Part shown: in pieces, positions 8,438 through 17,709 of the stretch | How the letters are laid out: the number at the start of each line of letters is the position of its first letter | Position numbering within the stretch: the stretch's first letter is position 1 | Assembly: GCA_963826505.1 (NCBI GenBank) | Contig: CAWGXG010000008.1 | Location: 1,612,001 to 1,676,000, forward strand | Origin: CAWGXG01 sp963826505 | Lineage (GTDB): Bacteria; Chloroflexota; Anaerolineae; Aggregatilineales; Aggregatilineaceae | Direction: 5' to 3' | Length of the DNA stretch: 64,000 nt | Made by a program: the position numbers and the translations under genes | The notes under the pieces: model-generated | The model's database searches: none | Told to the model about the DNA's origin: nothing | The model's input: the letters and a program-made list of their open reading frames with translations, nothing else

Positions 8438-9856
8438 TTAGCTGCTGAAAGCGGCGATCTGCTTGCGCAATCCGCTGCGATCCACCTGCGGATAATCATC
8501 CAGCAGTGCGTCGAAACGCTTCATATATTCCACCAATTGAGGCCGCGTGTGCGCTTCAAAGCGCATGGTGATGGCGGGCTGCGTGTTGCTAGCGCGGACC
8601 AGTCCCCAACCATCCTCGAATTCAGCGCGCGCGCCATCAACCGTAATGACCTCGTAGCGGCCCTGAAGCTGGTCACGCACCGCGTCGATGATCTTGAACT
8701 TCACATCGTCCGGGGCCGACATGATGATCTCGGGCGTGGCGGGCAAGATCGGCAGTTCGCCAAGCAGCGCCGACAGCGCTTTATCAGTCTTGCTAACCAG
8801 TTCCAACGCTTTCAGCGCTACCAGCGGCGCATCGTCGAAACCGTAATAATCTTCGCCCACAAACAAGTGACCGCTGACTTCGCCGCCAATCGGCGCGCCG
8901 ATCTCGTGCATCTTGGCTTTCATCAGGCTGTGCCCGGCTTTCCACATCACCGGTACGCCGCCGCTCTCGCGGATCAGGTCCGGGAGTACCTGGCTCGACT
9001 TCACGTCGAAGACCACTGAAGCGCCGGGCATGCGCTTCAAAAGGTCGCGCGCCAGCAGCGCCAACAACCGATCCGCCGCGACGTGATGCCCGTGCTCGTC
9101 GATCAACCCACAGCGATCCGCGTCACCGTCGAAGCCAATGCCAAAGTCAGCGCCATGCTTGACGACAGCCGCTTCGAGGTCTTTGGTCAGTTCCGGGTCT
9201 TCGGGGTTGGGCAGATGGTTGGGGAAAGTGCCGTCAGGCTCGCAGAACAGACAGATGACTTCGACGCCCAACGCTTCCATCACGGGCGGGACCATCGAGC
9301 CGCTTAGACCGTTGCCGGAATCCACCACGACCTTAAGTTTGCGGTCGCCAAAATGCACTTTGGATGCGATCACGGCCATGTGTTTCGACACCATGTCGAA
9401 ATCCTGAGCGGGTACACCTTCCGCCGCAGCAAAATCGTCGGAATCGATCAGAGCCAGTAGGGCCTGAATCTGCTGATCGGCCAAAGCCAGCGCGCCGTAG
9501 GCCATTTTGATCCCGTTGTAGCGTGTGGTGAGGTGGCTGCCGGTGATCATAATGCCGCCTGCGTTTTCGTTTGAGGCGGACGCAAAATACACGGTGGGCG
9601 TCATCACGCCGCCGATGTCGATTACTTTGAGGCCGGTGCTGAGCACGCCGTCGATCACGGCCTGCTTGATTTTGGGCGTGGAGAGCCGGTTGTCTCCGCC
9701 GACGAAGACCTGGCACACCGCCAGCTCGCGCTGCACGTACGTGCCATAAGCTTGACCAACCAGCCGGGCTACAGCAGGCGTAAGCTGGGCGTCCGCGCCC
9801 TCGACTGTGCCGCGAATGTCATATTTGCGGAATATTTCTCTCGGAACCTGCGCCAT
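8438..9856 (-). CDS. Phosphomannomutase/phosphoglucomutase
   Basis: Alpha-D-phosphohexomutase that interconverts hexose 1- and 6-phosphates (mannose or glucose) for nucleotide-sugar and glycan synthesis. The 472 residues carry all four family signatures: the phosphoserine loop ITGSHLTTRYNG, the metal-binding loop GFDGDADRCGLID, the sugar-binding GGEVSGHLF, and the C-terminal phosphate-binding RASNTQPAITMRFEAHTRP. The N-terminal KYDIRGTVEG is typical of the bifunctional PMM/PGM group, but the preferred substrate cannot be read from sequence. GGAGG lies eight bases before the ATG. It is monocistronic, with its own terminator. Confidence 0.93.
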   Translation of the reverse strand: MAQVPREIFRKYDIRGTVEGADAQLTPAVARLVGQAYGTYVQRELAVCQVFVGGDNRLSTPKIKQAVIDGVLSTGLKVIDIGGVMTPTVYFASASNENAGGIMITGSHLTTRYNGIKMAYGALALADQQIQALLALIDSDDFAAAEGVPAQDFDMVSKHMAVIASKVHFGDRKLKVVVDSGNGLSGSMVPPVMEALGVEVICLFCEPDGTFPNHLPNPEDPELTKDLEAAVVKHGADFGIGFDGDADRCGLIDEHGHHVAADRLLALLARDLLKRMPGASVVFDVKSSQVLPDLIRESGGVPVMWKAGHSLMKAKMHEIGAPIGGEVSGHLFVGEDYYGFDDAPLVALKALELVSKTDKALSALLGELPILPATPEIIMSAPDDVKFKIIDAVRDQLQGRYEVITVDGARAEFEDGWGLVRASNTQPAITMRFEAHTRPQLVEYMKRFDALLDDYPQVDRSGLRKQIAAFSS

Positions 9857-9915
9857 GATTCATCCTCCCGGAATATGATTATTCCACTACGGCCCCACCA
9901 GCGCGCCGTCAGCGC

Positions 9916-9921
9916 ATTATA
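9916..9921 (-). promoter_or_regulatory. Probable -10 element for the phosphohexomutase gene
   Basis: A perfect TATAAT on the minus strand about 60 bases before the ATG; no good -35 lies at 16-18 bases, so the call rests on the -10 alone. Confidence 0.4.
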
Positions 9922-9986
9922 CCGTATCCCGTTCGTTCTGTGGGAGAAGAAGTCTATAAGAATTCGTGTACACCCGGCACGATCAA

Positions 9987-10015
9987 GAACTCCCCGCGTT
10001 TTACGCGGGGAGTTC
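9987..10015 (-). terminator. Perfect 12-bp hairpin after the secreted peptidase gene
   Basis: GAACTCCCCGCG (9987-9998) pairs fully with 10004-10015 across a five-base A/T loop, 34 bases after the stop at 10050. The minus-strand flank (TTGATCG) has no real U-tract, so this is a strong hairpin but an imperfect terminator. Confidence 0.5.
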
Positions 10016-10049
10016 GGGTCACACACCAGGGTGCTTAACGTCTGTGCTG

Positions 10050-11426
10050 TTACTGCTTACCAAACTGCATAGGCGTCGGCGGCGTCAGGAAAGCGGGCGG
10101 CGTCCATGTCGGAACCAGGGTGGGCGCGTCAGAGGCGGCTCCCAGCCAACTGCGCCATGCCCGTTCCAGGGTGTTCACCGGCATCCCCGTCGCCTGTGCG
10201 ATGGCATCCGTGAACTGCATATCCTGCGCGAGGAGGTCCATGATCTGGCGGTGGATCGCGATACCCCACTGCGAATCGAGGTACTTGAAGAACAAGTAGC
10301 CCATGTAGTAGCCGTTCAACGCGTCTGCGCCGGTGATGGTCGGGCCGCTGCCTTGCAGCAGGTTGGGCAAACTGTTGGATCGCACCATCCGGTTGACGTA
10401 GTTCGTGGCCACCGTATCGATGTCGTCTTGCTGGTAAAACGTGGCATCGCCCTCGATGAACCAACCCGGCGTGAAGACGACGCGCTTGGCCAGATATTCG
10501 CGCTGGTAGAGGTGTTCCACTTCGTGCAGCACCGTGCCATAGGCCAGGTCGCGCGGTTGTCCACCATACAATACCTGGACCGTGCCGCCCCACACGTCGC
10601 TCGTCAGGCCGACCGTGATCACACCAAGACCGGTCGTGTCCTGGTGCCCGACCTGCCATTCCAACCAGCTCGCCATATCACCAAACAGGATCACGCGCGG
10701 GCGATAGGGCAGCAGTTCGCCCCAACCGTCCAGATATTTCTGGCGTTGTGCGTCCATCGCTTCGAGCACAAGATCGCCCATATTGGCGGGCAGATTCTTG
10801 GAAAACACGAGCACTTCGTCCGATTCCTGGCGATCCCATTGGTCGGGGTCAGAGGGGGTGTATTCCGCCTCGGTGCGATCCGTGGTGTACTCGTTGCCTG
10901 CCTCATCCCGCAGCCGCCAGCGGTAATATACGCCGACCCACGGCGGAACCGCCGTGCCACCCGTTGCGGCCCACGTCGCGGTGATGGTGCCCGTCACCGG
11001 GTCGATCACGCCATCGGCTCGGCGCACCGTCAGCGGCACCCCGACATGCTCCTGCGCCCGGTGAACCCACTCTACCCGCGCGCTAACGATCTTCCCGCCG
11101 CTGCTCGACGCCTGCAGATCAAAGGTAAACCCGTTGGGATACTGGCTGCTGAAGCCCATATCCGCCACCGTCCATTCGGCGGTGCCCAGAACCACCGGCC
11201 CCGCGCCCCAGTCAGAGACCACGTCAGTGGCCACATCCGCACCTACGCCTGCGCTGCCATCCGCCGCAAGCGCCTGCCCGGCCGCCAATGCGGAAGAGTC
11301 CGGCAGGGCGCTGTCACCTGCATCGGCGCGCGGCGCGCTGACATTGAGCCAGCCTAACCCGGTCAAAGCCACAACCAGCGCGAGCGTTATCCCCACTATT
11401 GCACGACGATTCATGTTCTGCCTCAC
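10050..11426 (-). CDS. Secreted gluzincin-type peptidase (MA-like domain)
   Basis: The 458-residue protein begins with a signal sequence (positive MNRR, then a hydrophobic run to about residue 30). It has a beta-rich region in the middle and a zinc-peptidase core in the second half: HEVEHLYQ supplies the HExxH helix, and WFIEGDATFY downstream supplies the Glu expected as third ligand of gluzincins. The tail is Pro/Thr-rich. The product should be exported and act outside the membrane; the substrate is unknown. A longer paralogue with the same layout is at 40638-42218. It is transcribed away from the plus-strand hydrolase gene. Confidence 0.8.
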   Translation of the reverse strand: MRQNMNRRAIVGITLALVVALTGLGWLNVSAPRADAGDSALPDSSALAAGQALAADGSAGVGADVATDVVSDWGAGPVVLGTAEWTVADMGFSSQYPNGFTFDLQASSSGGKIVSARVEWVHRAQEHVGVPLTVRRADGVIDPVTGTITATWAATGGTAVPPWVGVYYRWRLRDEAGNEYTTDRTEAEYTPSDPDQWDRQESDEVLVFSKNLPANMGDLVLEAMDAQRQKYLDGWGELLPYRPRVILFGDMASWLEWQVGHQDTTGLGVITVGLTSDVWGGTVQVLYGGQPRDLAYGTVLHEVEHLYQREYLAKRVVFTPGWFIEGDATFYQQDDIDTVATNYVNRMVRSNSLPNLLQGSGPTITGADALNGYYMGYLFFKYLDSQWGIAIHRQIMDLLAQDMQFTDAIAQATGMPVNTLERAWRSWLGAASDAPTLVPTWTPPAFLTPPTPMQFGKQ

Positions 11427-11738
11427 CTTCCCAACTTTGCTGCTCTACCGGACCACTCTAGCGATCGGTGCTGCCCGGTTCACCAATGGTTCAAGCCTGC
11501 TCCAACCCATTTCCCGTGCACGTTTGCCACCACGCAAGCTCCATAAGGGTTTAACCCAATCGCCATTAATCAGCAAGATACGCGCCCGGCGTGACTGCGG
11601 CGTGACCGGACTACACAGAGGGTTAGCGCTTTTTTGAGCAGATTGGAGTGCGCGTTCGCTGCACGTCTTGTTTGCGCGGGTGTTTCGAGCAATAATCAAA
11701 CGCACCATTGACCCAAGTCAGGAGGAGGGTTCAGCCTG
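11427..11738. other. Divergent intergenic region, no gene seen
   Basis: These 312 bases separate the secreted peptidase (minus) from the hydrolase (plus). The only open frames are short and composition-driven. It must hold both promoters, but no convincing -35/-10 pair was found; the plus side ends in a strong AGGAGGAGG ribosome site before 11739. Confidence 0.6.
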
Positions 11739-12962
11739 ATGCGTAAATGGATCGCACTCTTATGGGGAGGGCTGTCGGCAGCAGCAGGTGTGTTGAGCAT
11801 CTGGCCGTCGATCTCGCCTTATCGCCGTGAAAAATGGGCGCTGGCCCAACAGATCGCCACGGAAGATCCCGGTCTCGGACTAATGGCAGGCGTGATGGGC
11901 CTGTGGCAAGGGCTCCGCGCGGGCAACCGCCGTGCGGTGCTGCTCAGCATGACGGGGATCACGCTGCGTCTGCGGCCCTGGATGCAGCGCGACGGCTTGA
12001 TTCGCGCCCAATCTGACGCGATGCGCCAGGGATTGGGCCACGGCTGGCAGCGCGACATCCCCGCCCAGCAGCACCACGCTTTTCCGCAGCAGCATCGCGC
12101 CGATTGGTCTGGGCCGCTTCGTCACCTGTTGACCGCACGCGTCCAGGTGACCCGCGATGTGCTGTACGCCGCCCCAAACGGCCAACCGCTGCGTCTGGAC
12201 GTGGTCGAACCCGCGCACGCCGCTGGACCCCGCCCAGCGGTCGTCATGCTGCACGGCGGAGCCTGGTTCCAGGGAGACAAAGGCCGCTATCTGTTCGGGT
12301 GGCAAAACCGCTGGCTGGCCGGTCAGGGTTATGTCGTGTTCGACGTCCAATACCGCCTGGGTGAACGCTGGCCCGCTCCAATGGCGGATGTGCGATGCGC
12401 GATCCGCTGGATCAAAGCCAACGCCGACCGCTACCACGTCGATCCGGAGCACGTCGTCCTGTTCGGGCGCGCGGCAGGCGCGCACCTGGCGCTGATGGCG
12501 GCCTACACCGTCAATGATCCGCGCTTCCCCGGCGGCTGCTTCGGCGGCGAAGATCACGACGATTCCGTCACCGCCGTGATCGCCAGCGCCCCGCCCACCG
12601 ATCTGCGCCTGTGGCCCGCCGAACCCGACAGCGCGATCGCCGCCCTGTTGGGCGGTCTGCCGGATGCCATCCCCGATGCTTACGCGCTGGCCTCGCCGGT
12701 CACCCACATCAAGCCCGGCCTACCTCCGACGCTGCTCATCCAGGGTCAACGCGACCGTACCGTCCGGCCCGCCCACAGTGAACTGCTGACGAACCTGCTG
12801 CGTGGCGTGGGCGTACCTGTGGTCCTGCTGCGTACGCCCTGGGGACGTCACGGCGTGGACGGCCTGCCAGTTGGGTTAGCCGGACCGCTGGTGCAGTACG
12901 ACATCGACCGGTTCTTGGCCTGGGCCTGTCACGCTCACTCTTCCCAGGAGACACACGCTTGA
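11739..12962 (+). CDS. Alpha/beta hydrolase of the BD-FAE type lacking the nucleophile serine
   Basis: The 407 residues have an N-terminal hydrophobic segment, a region of unknown role to about 130, and an alpha/beta-hydrolase domain from about 140 to 400. The oxyanion motif MLHGGAWFQGDKG (170-182) and the late Asp and His (GQRDRTVRP and GRHGVDG) are in place. The nucleophile elbow, normally GRSAGGHLAL, reads GRAAGAHLAL (243-252), with Ala245 (GCG at 12471-12473) in the serine position. The fold should be intact but esterase chemistry lost, unless another residue takes over. The stop overlaps the start of the next lipoprotein gene by one base, so the two are coupled. Confidence 0.82.
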   Translation: MRKWIALLWGGLSAAAGVLSIWPSISPYRREKWALAQQIATEDPGLGLMAGVMGLWQGLRAGNRRAVLLSMTGITLRLRPWMQRDGLIRAQSDAMRQGLGHGWQRDIPAQQHHAFPQQHRADWSGPLRHLLTARVQVTRDVLYAAPNGQPLRLDVVEPAHAAGPRPAVVMLHGGAWFQGDKGRYLFGWQNRWLAGQGYVVFDVQYRLGERWPAPMADVRCAIRWIKANADRYHVDPEHVVLFGRAAGAHLALMAAYTVNDPRFPGGCFGGEDHDDSVTAVIASAPPTDLRLWPAEPDSAIAALLGGLPDAIPDAYALASPVTHIKPGLPPTLLIQGQRDRTVRPAHSELLTNLLRGVGVPVVLLRTPWGRHGVDGLPVGLAGPLVQYDIDRFLAWACHAHSSQETHA

Positions 12963-14038
12963 TGCAGCCTTCATCCTTGTGGCGAAAAGCCATTCGTCAG
13001 GCAGCGCGCTGCACCCTCGCGCTGATCGTCTTGGCCGCGTGCGGCGGGGGTGAGGAGACTTCCCCGCAGCTTGCCGCCCCACCCACCCGCACTCCTCAGC
13101 CGCCGACCGCCACCCCCAGCATCGCGGACGAAGTCGCTGAGGTGAACATCGTGCCGCTGGACGGGTATGTCACCAATTTTCTGGACATGTCGGCCAATGT
13201 CAGCGCGCTGGACCGCACGCAGGTCTTCGAAGAACAGGTGCTCAACAAAGTGCCGGAATGCACCCGAGCAACATATTATCCCGAAATGCAGCCACTGGAA
13301 TTGATCAACCTGGATTTCGTGAGCCTCGATCTCGACACGTGGCGCGCCTCGGTGGAAAGTCTGCCCGGCGATGCGCTGGTGGCCACCATTCGCGATACGC
13401 TGGCGCAGGCTTTCACGCTGCTGCCACCCGTCGACCCGCTGACCGTGTGCATCCTGCCCACCCCTCCCCCACGCAGCCGCGACCCACAAGGTCAGCAGGA
13501 AGACCAGCCCTTGCAGGACGGCGGTCTGAGTGTCACGCCGTTGAGCAGCAGTCTGCTCGTCGTCACCTGCAACGGCGGTGATGCCTGCCTGGATGCCGTA
13601 CCGCGCCTAGTCGCGACCAATTACCACATCGCCTACCAGATCGGCCAGGAGGGATTGACCTACGACAAGGTCCCGCTGTTGAGCTTCATGCTCTACACCA
13701 CGCGCGCGGCGGACTTTGTCCACCTGCTCTATCCCGACGCCCCGCCGGATCCGTGGGCGAACGCGCTGCCACCCGACCAAGAAGCTACCCTGTGGGACGC
13801 CATGCAGCCCTATCTGGACGTGACGTACACCGATCGGGCGACGAACCAGAAGATCGAGCGCTACCTGTACGGGCGCGACAATTCGCCGGATTATCCGCTG
13901 TGGGGCGGGCTGTTCATCGGATCGCAGATCGTACGGGCGTACCGCGCCTCCCATCCCGCTGTGACCGTCCCGGAACTGGCCAGTTTGTCGCCCAGCGTCG
14001 TATTACAGAACAGCGGTTATGCACCTGGGCAACCATAA
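12962..14038 (+). CDS. Lipoprotein of unknown function (tandem copy 1)
   Basis: An N-terminal lipobox (LIVLAACGGG) predicts a lipid-anchored, surface-exposed protein of 358 residues. A Thr/Pro-rich linker (about 40-55) follows, then a globular domain with no family I recognise. The ATG at 12962 is chosen over the TTG at 12959: it overlaps the hydrolase stop as TGATG and has AGGAG upstream. Motifs such as LWGGLFIGSQIVRAYRASHP near the C-terminus recur in the next gene (PPWGGLILGEKIVNLYLDQYP), so the two arose by duplication. They form a three-gene operon with the hydrolase. Confidence 0.75.
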   Translation: MQPSSLWRKAIRQAARCTLALIVLAACGGGEETSPQLAAPPTRTPQPPTATPSIADEVAEVNIVPLDGYVTNFLDMSANVSALDRTQVFEEQVLNKVPECTRATYYPEMQPLELINLDFVSLDLDTWRASVESLPGDALVATIRDTLAQAFTLLPPVDPLTVCILPTPPPRSRDPQGQQEDQPLQDGGLSVTPLSSSLLVVTCNGGDACLDAVPRLVATNYHIAYQIGQEGLTYDKVPLLSFMLYTTRAADFVHLLYPDAPPDPWANALPPDQEATLWDAMQPYLDVTYTDRATNQKIERYLYGRDNSPDYPLWGGLFIGSQIVRAYRASHPAVTVPELASLSPSVVLQNSGYAPGQP

Positions 14039-14063
14039 CCGCTTCCACGCGTTGGAGGGAAAC

Positions 14064-15146
14064 ATGAGAGTTTCGTTTACCGCGCGAGCGCCACAGGGGG
14101 TGCTCGCCCTGGTTGCGCTGTTGATCCTGCTGGCTGCCTGCGGATCCGGCAATGACAGCACTCCGCCCAAACTGGCCACACTGCCGACGCGCACGCCCGT
14201 CCTGGTGACGCCGACACCGGCGGTCGTAGACGTGCAGCCGGTCCGCGTGCTCTCGATGGGCGACCCGCTGACGCACTTCCTGGATCGCGCCGCGACCATC
14301 GCCCCGCTAGAACAGAAGATCGAATTCATATCGCAGTTGCAGACTGAAACCGGCGACTGTTTCAGCGCCCAGCAGTCGGGCGGCGCGGATTACTCGCTAA
14401 TGACGACGCTGACGACGATTTCCCTGCCGGTCATGGATCAGACCGCGTGGCGTGACGCCATCGCCGCCCTTCCGGACACGGCACTGGCTGACCAGATCGT
14501 GACCTTGTTCACCCAATGGTCCGCCGATATGCCGCTGCCCCGCCCAGTGACGGCCTGCCTGCTGCCGATTCCACAAATGGACACGCCGCCGATCGATCCG
14601 CAAAACACGGATGCGCCGCCTTATCCCCTGGCTTTCGATCCGCTGAATGTGATTCTCGCGGAAGGCGATCTGATGTGGATCACATGTTCAGCGGGGCCCA
14701 CCTGCCTGGACGCACTGGAGATTGAACTGGCGCGGGGGTACGCGCTGGCGTACCAGTATCAGGCACAGGGCGTCACGATCTCCACCGCCGACGCGCTTAC
14801 GCGCGCGATCGATGAGGGACGGGCCAGCGTCTACGCCCGCACGCTCGATCCCGCGGCGACCTTCCGCTGGGACGCCGGACTCAGCGCCGAAAACGAGGTT
14901 ATGATCCGCCGCCAGTTATACTATGCGGTGCAGGGAACACCCTTCTACTCGGCCACCAACGATATGATCATTTTCGGGCGATTGGATCGGGTGGCATTCC
15001 CGCCCTGGGGCGGCTTGATTCTGGGTGAAAAGATCGTCAATCTGTATCTTGACCAGTATCCCAGCCTGGCCTGGACCGAACTGGCTGCGCTGCCCGCCAG
15101 AATGATCCTGGATGCCAGCGGGTACGATCTTGCGGAAGAGCAATAG
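14064..15146 (+). CDS. Lipoprotein of unknown function (tandem copy 2)
   Basis: Paralogue of the preceding gene, 360 residues, with lipobox LILLAACGSG, a Thr/Pro linker and a matching globular domain. Shared landmarks include the early FLDRAATI stretch (FLDMSANV in copy 1), an ILVTC-like segment (WITCSAG here, VVTCNGG there), and the C-terminal WGGL block. The start at 14064 is preferred to an upstream in-frame ATG at 14019 because it has TTGGAGGG eight bases before it and leads straight into the signal peptide. It lies 25 bases after copy 1. Function unknown. Confidence 0.75.
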   Translation: MRVSFTARAPQGVLALVALLILLAACGSGNDSTPPKLATLPTRTPVLVTPTPAVVDVQPVRVLSMGDPLTHFLDRAATIAPLEQKIEFISQLQTETGDCFSAQQSGGADYSLMTTLTTISLPVMDQTAWRDAIAALPDTALADQIVTLFTQWSADMPLPRPVTACLLPIPQMDTPPIDPQNTDAPPYPLAFDPLNVILAEGDLMWITCSAGPTCLDALEIELARGYALAYQYQAQGVTISTADALTRAIDEGRASVYARTLDPAATFRWDAGLSAENEVMIRRQLYYAVQGTPFYSATNDMIIFGRLDRVAFPPWGGLILGEKIVNLYLDQYPSLAWTELAALPARMILDASGYDLAEEQ

Positions 15147-15186
15147 ATCTCAACGGTAGCATTCAACACCAGACAAAATCACAAAA

Positions 15187-15215
15187 CGGGGATGAAGTGC
15201 GTACCTTCATCCCCG
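15187..15215 (-). terminator. Terminator of the Clp ATPase gene
   Basis: A perfect 11-bp stem (CGGGGATGAAG with its complement) and a 7-base loop, followed on the minus strand by TTTTGTGATTTTG. It sits 30 bases past the Clp stop and between convergent genes, so it may also stop plus-strand transcripts. Confidence 0.85.
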
Positions 15216-15245
15216 ACCAGATTCCACGACAAATTACAGGCAGCG

Positions 15246-17480
15246 CTAGGTCTGCCCTGCTTTCACCATCTCGAACTTCAGACCGCGCACGTCGGCCGTA
15301 ATACGCACGGTCGTACCCGCTTCCGGATTTTCGCGCAGCAGGTAATCCGCCAGCAATTCGCGGACGCTGCGCTGGATGATGCGGCGCAGCGGGCGCGCGC
15401 CCCACTCCGGGTGATCGTTCTGATCGAGCATCCACTGTTTGGCTTCCGGCGCGAATTCGAGTGCCAGCCCGCGCTCGACGGCCAGCTTGCCTTCTTTGGT
15501 CAGCAGCAGATCGAGAATCTGCGCGAGATGTTCCTGGGCAAGCGGGTGGAAGATCACGATCTCGTCAACGCGGTTGAGGAATTCCGGGCGGAACTGTTCG
15601 CGCACGGCTTCCATGACGGCATCGCGCGTCTCATCATCGATCACGGTCGTTTCCAGTTCGTCCGCGCCGGCGTTGCTGGTCATGATAATCACGGACTCGG
15701 TGAAATTGGCGACGTTGCCCTGCGCGTCGGTCAAACGGCCCTCTTCCATCACTTGCAGCAAAATGTCCAACACACGGCGGTGCGCCTTTTCGACCTCGTC
15801 GAAGACCACGACGATATAGGGCTGCTCGCGCACGCGGTCGGTGAGCTGGCCACCGCCCTCGTAGCCGACATAACCCGGCGGCGCGCCGATCAGGCGGCTG
15901 ACCGTGTTTTCATCCATGTATTCGGACATATCGAGCTGCAGCATAGCATCTTCGCTGCCAAACATGAACTCGGCCAGCGCCTTTGCCAGTTCCGTCTTGC
16001 CGACGCCGGTTGGTCCCAGGAACAAGAACGAGCCAATCGGTCGTTTGGGGTCCTTCAGGCCAACGCGTGCCGTCTTCACCGCGCGGCTGAGCGCGATCAC
16101 GGCTTCGTCCTGTCCGATGATGCGCTCGTGCAGGTGTTCGACCATGCTGGCGTACTTTGTGCGTTCGTCTTGCCCCAGCTTGGACACGGGGATGCCGGTC
16201 ATCTGTGCCGCCGCAAGTGTCACGTCTTCGGCGTCGAGCACGGAGTCGGCAACTTCCTGTCGGAAGGCCAGATGGGTCTGATCATTGAGGCTGACCAGCG
16301 AAGCGGCTCGGTGCAGTAAATGCGCCGCGCTGAGGGGCAGCGGCGTGCCGCTCATATAGCGTCGTGCGAGATTGGCTGCCACCTTGAGCGCGTCGTCGGC
16401 TATTTCGATCTCATAATCAGCGGCGAGATGTGGCGCATGGACTTTAAGAATCTCGATAGTCTCGGCGATGCTGGCCGCCGGGACGTGCAAGAGCTGCGCA
16501 TTCTCGGCAATGGCGTTGATGCCGCGCAGCCGTTCGTCCCACAAGGCTTGTGTCGTCGAGCCGATGATCACCGGATCCGCGCCAAGGAAGGCTTTTTGCA
16601 GCGAAGGCGCGGCTTTGGGAAATTCAGCCCGGAGCTGCCCGCCGAAAAAGCGATGGACATGCGGCACAAAGATAATCCCGCCGCGCGCGCGGTTCAGGCC
16701 AGAATCGACCGCCTTCTGCTGCTGGTCGAGCAGCGCACGCTCGTCGATCTGGACCAGGTTAGCCAAACCGATCGGGCCTTTTCCTTCCGCAATCAGCAGA
16801 GCCAGGCTGTACGCTAGCGTGCGTTTGCCCACGCCATCGGGCCCGACAAGAATCACATGGCGATGAACCGTCTGGCTGAGCATCTGCATCAACTCGCGTA
16901 GCAAATCCTCGCGGAAATACACCGCCTGCAGCGAACCAGACTGCGCCGCCGCGACCATGTCGGCACTGACTTCGGTCGTCGTGCGGCTGATCACGGTCGC
17001 GGTCGTCGCGGAACTGGTCAGCAGGTCGCGAATTGCGGCTTTGGTGATGCCAAACTGCGTCAAAATCCCCGCCGTGCCGACTTCGCGCTCGGTCATCACG
17101 CCCAGCAGGTGGTCGGTGTCGATGGCAGTTTGGTTGAGCGCTTGCGCGACACTCAGCGCCTCGTCCAGCGCGATGACCATGCCGCGGCTGAGTTCAAGCG
17201 CGCGTTTGTCGCCGCCGAGATAGGTCAGCTCGCCGTTGGTGTCACGGCGACTCTGCACAGCCAGGCGAACGGTGCGCTCCAGCCGGTCGAGGTCCGCACC
17301 CCGCCGTTCAGCAAAGGCACGCAATACCTGGGCCGCCGTCGTGTTCTTGCTGCGAATCAGAGCCAACAGCACAGATTCCGGCGTCATCAGTCCCTTGCCG
17401 TAAACCGAAACAATATCTACCGCGTCATCCATGACGGCCTGCGTATCACGGGTTAACAGGTTGGGATTAAGGTTACCCAT
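15246..17480 (-). CDS. Two-AAA Clp ATPase with degenerate first nucleotide site
   Basis: Hsp100-type unfoldase/disaggregase of 744 residues. Order: Clp N-domain (1-150), D1 (about 180-400), short linker, D2 (about 445-670) and C-terminal small domain. D2 is canonical (GPTGVGKT at 489-496, Walker B VVVFDEVEKAH). In D1 the Walker A lysine is kept (GPDGVGKRT, 213-221) but Walker B reads IIFVPHVHRF (269-278) instead of the usual IDELH, so both acidic residues are gone. There is no long ClpB middle domain and no obvious ClpP-docking GF loop. The start MGNLNPNL at 17480 is preferred to a poor upstream extension. A terminator follows at 15187. Confidence 0.87.
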   Translation of the reverse strand: MGNLNPNLLTRDTQAVMDDAVDIVSVYGKGLMTPESVLLALIRSKNTTAAQVLRAFAERRGADLDRLERTVRLAVQSRRDTNGELTYLGGDKRALELSRGMVIALDEALSVAQALNQTAIDTDHLLGVMTEREVGTAGILTQFGITKAAIRDLLTSSATTATVISRTTTEVSADMVAAAQSGSLQAVYFREDLLRELMQMLSQTVHRHVILVGPDGVGKRTLAYSLALLIAEGKGPIGLANLVQIDERALLDQQQKAVDSGLNRARGGIIFVPHVHRFFGGQLRAEFPKAAPSLQKAFLGADPVIIGSTTQALWDERLRGINAIAENAQLLHVPAASIAETIEILKVHAPHLAADYEIEIADDALKVAANLARRYMSGTPLPLSAAHLLHRAASLVSLNDQTHLAFRQEVADSVLDAEDVTLAAAQMTGIPVSKLGQDERTKYASMVEHLHERIIGQDEAVIALSRAVKTARVGLKDPKRPIGSFLFLGPTGVGKTELAKALAEFMFGSEDAMLQLDMSEYMDENTVSRLIGAPPGYVGYEGGGQLTDRVREQPYIVVVFDEVEKAHRRVLDILLQVMEEGRLTDAQGNVANFTESVIIMTSNAGADELETTVIDDETRDAVMEAVREQFRPEFLNRVDEIVIFHPLAQEHLAQILDLLLTKEGKLAVERGLALEFAPEAKQWMLDQNDHPEWGARPLRRIIQRSVRELLADYLLRENPEAGTTVRITADVRGLKFEMVKAGQT

Positions 17481-17602
17481 AATTTCATTATCCCTGGCAA
17501 ATGCGGATCGGATGGGAAATGGAAAGCGCTCCCACAACAGTACTGCGAAACGGGCGCGCGATCAACTGCCCAGCGAAGTCCACTGGCCCGACGCAGCACA
17601 AA

Positions 17603-17634
17603 CCGGTTGTGCGGAAATGGTCGCGCACAACCGG
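17603..17634 (-). terminator. Hairpin terminator after the OmpR-type regulator
   Basis: CCGGTTGTGCG (17603-17613) pairs perfectly with 17624-17634 across ten bases; on the minus strand TTTGTG follows. It lies about 75 bases past the regulator stop. Confidence 0.6.
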
Positions 17635-17709
17635 AACAGGCTAGTGGATCGCCCGCGCCCCTATCGGGCCGGGTGTCATAACTCAGAAAGCCGCGGATAT
17701 CTCGTTGGC

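Noticed and set aside
9966..11357. 463-codon plus-strand open frame
   Set aside because: Antisense of the secreted peptidase, with no ribosome site and low-complexity composition.
11445..11708. 87-codon minus-strand frame in the gap before the hydrolase
   Set aside because: Arg-rich, no ribosome site, no family resemblance.
15192..16319. 375-codon plus-strand open frame
   Set aside because: Antisense of the Clp ATPase gene, which has intact D2 motifs on the minus strand.
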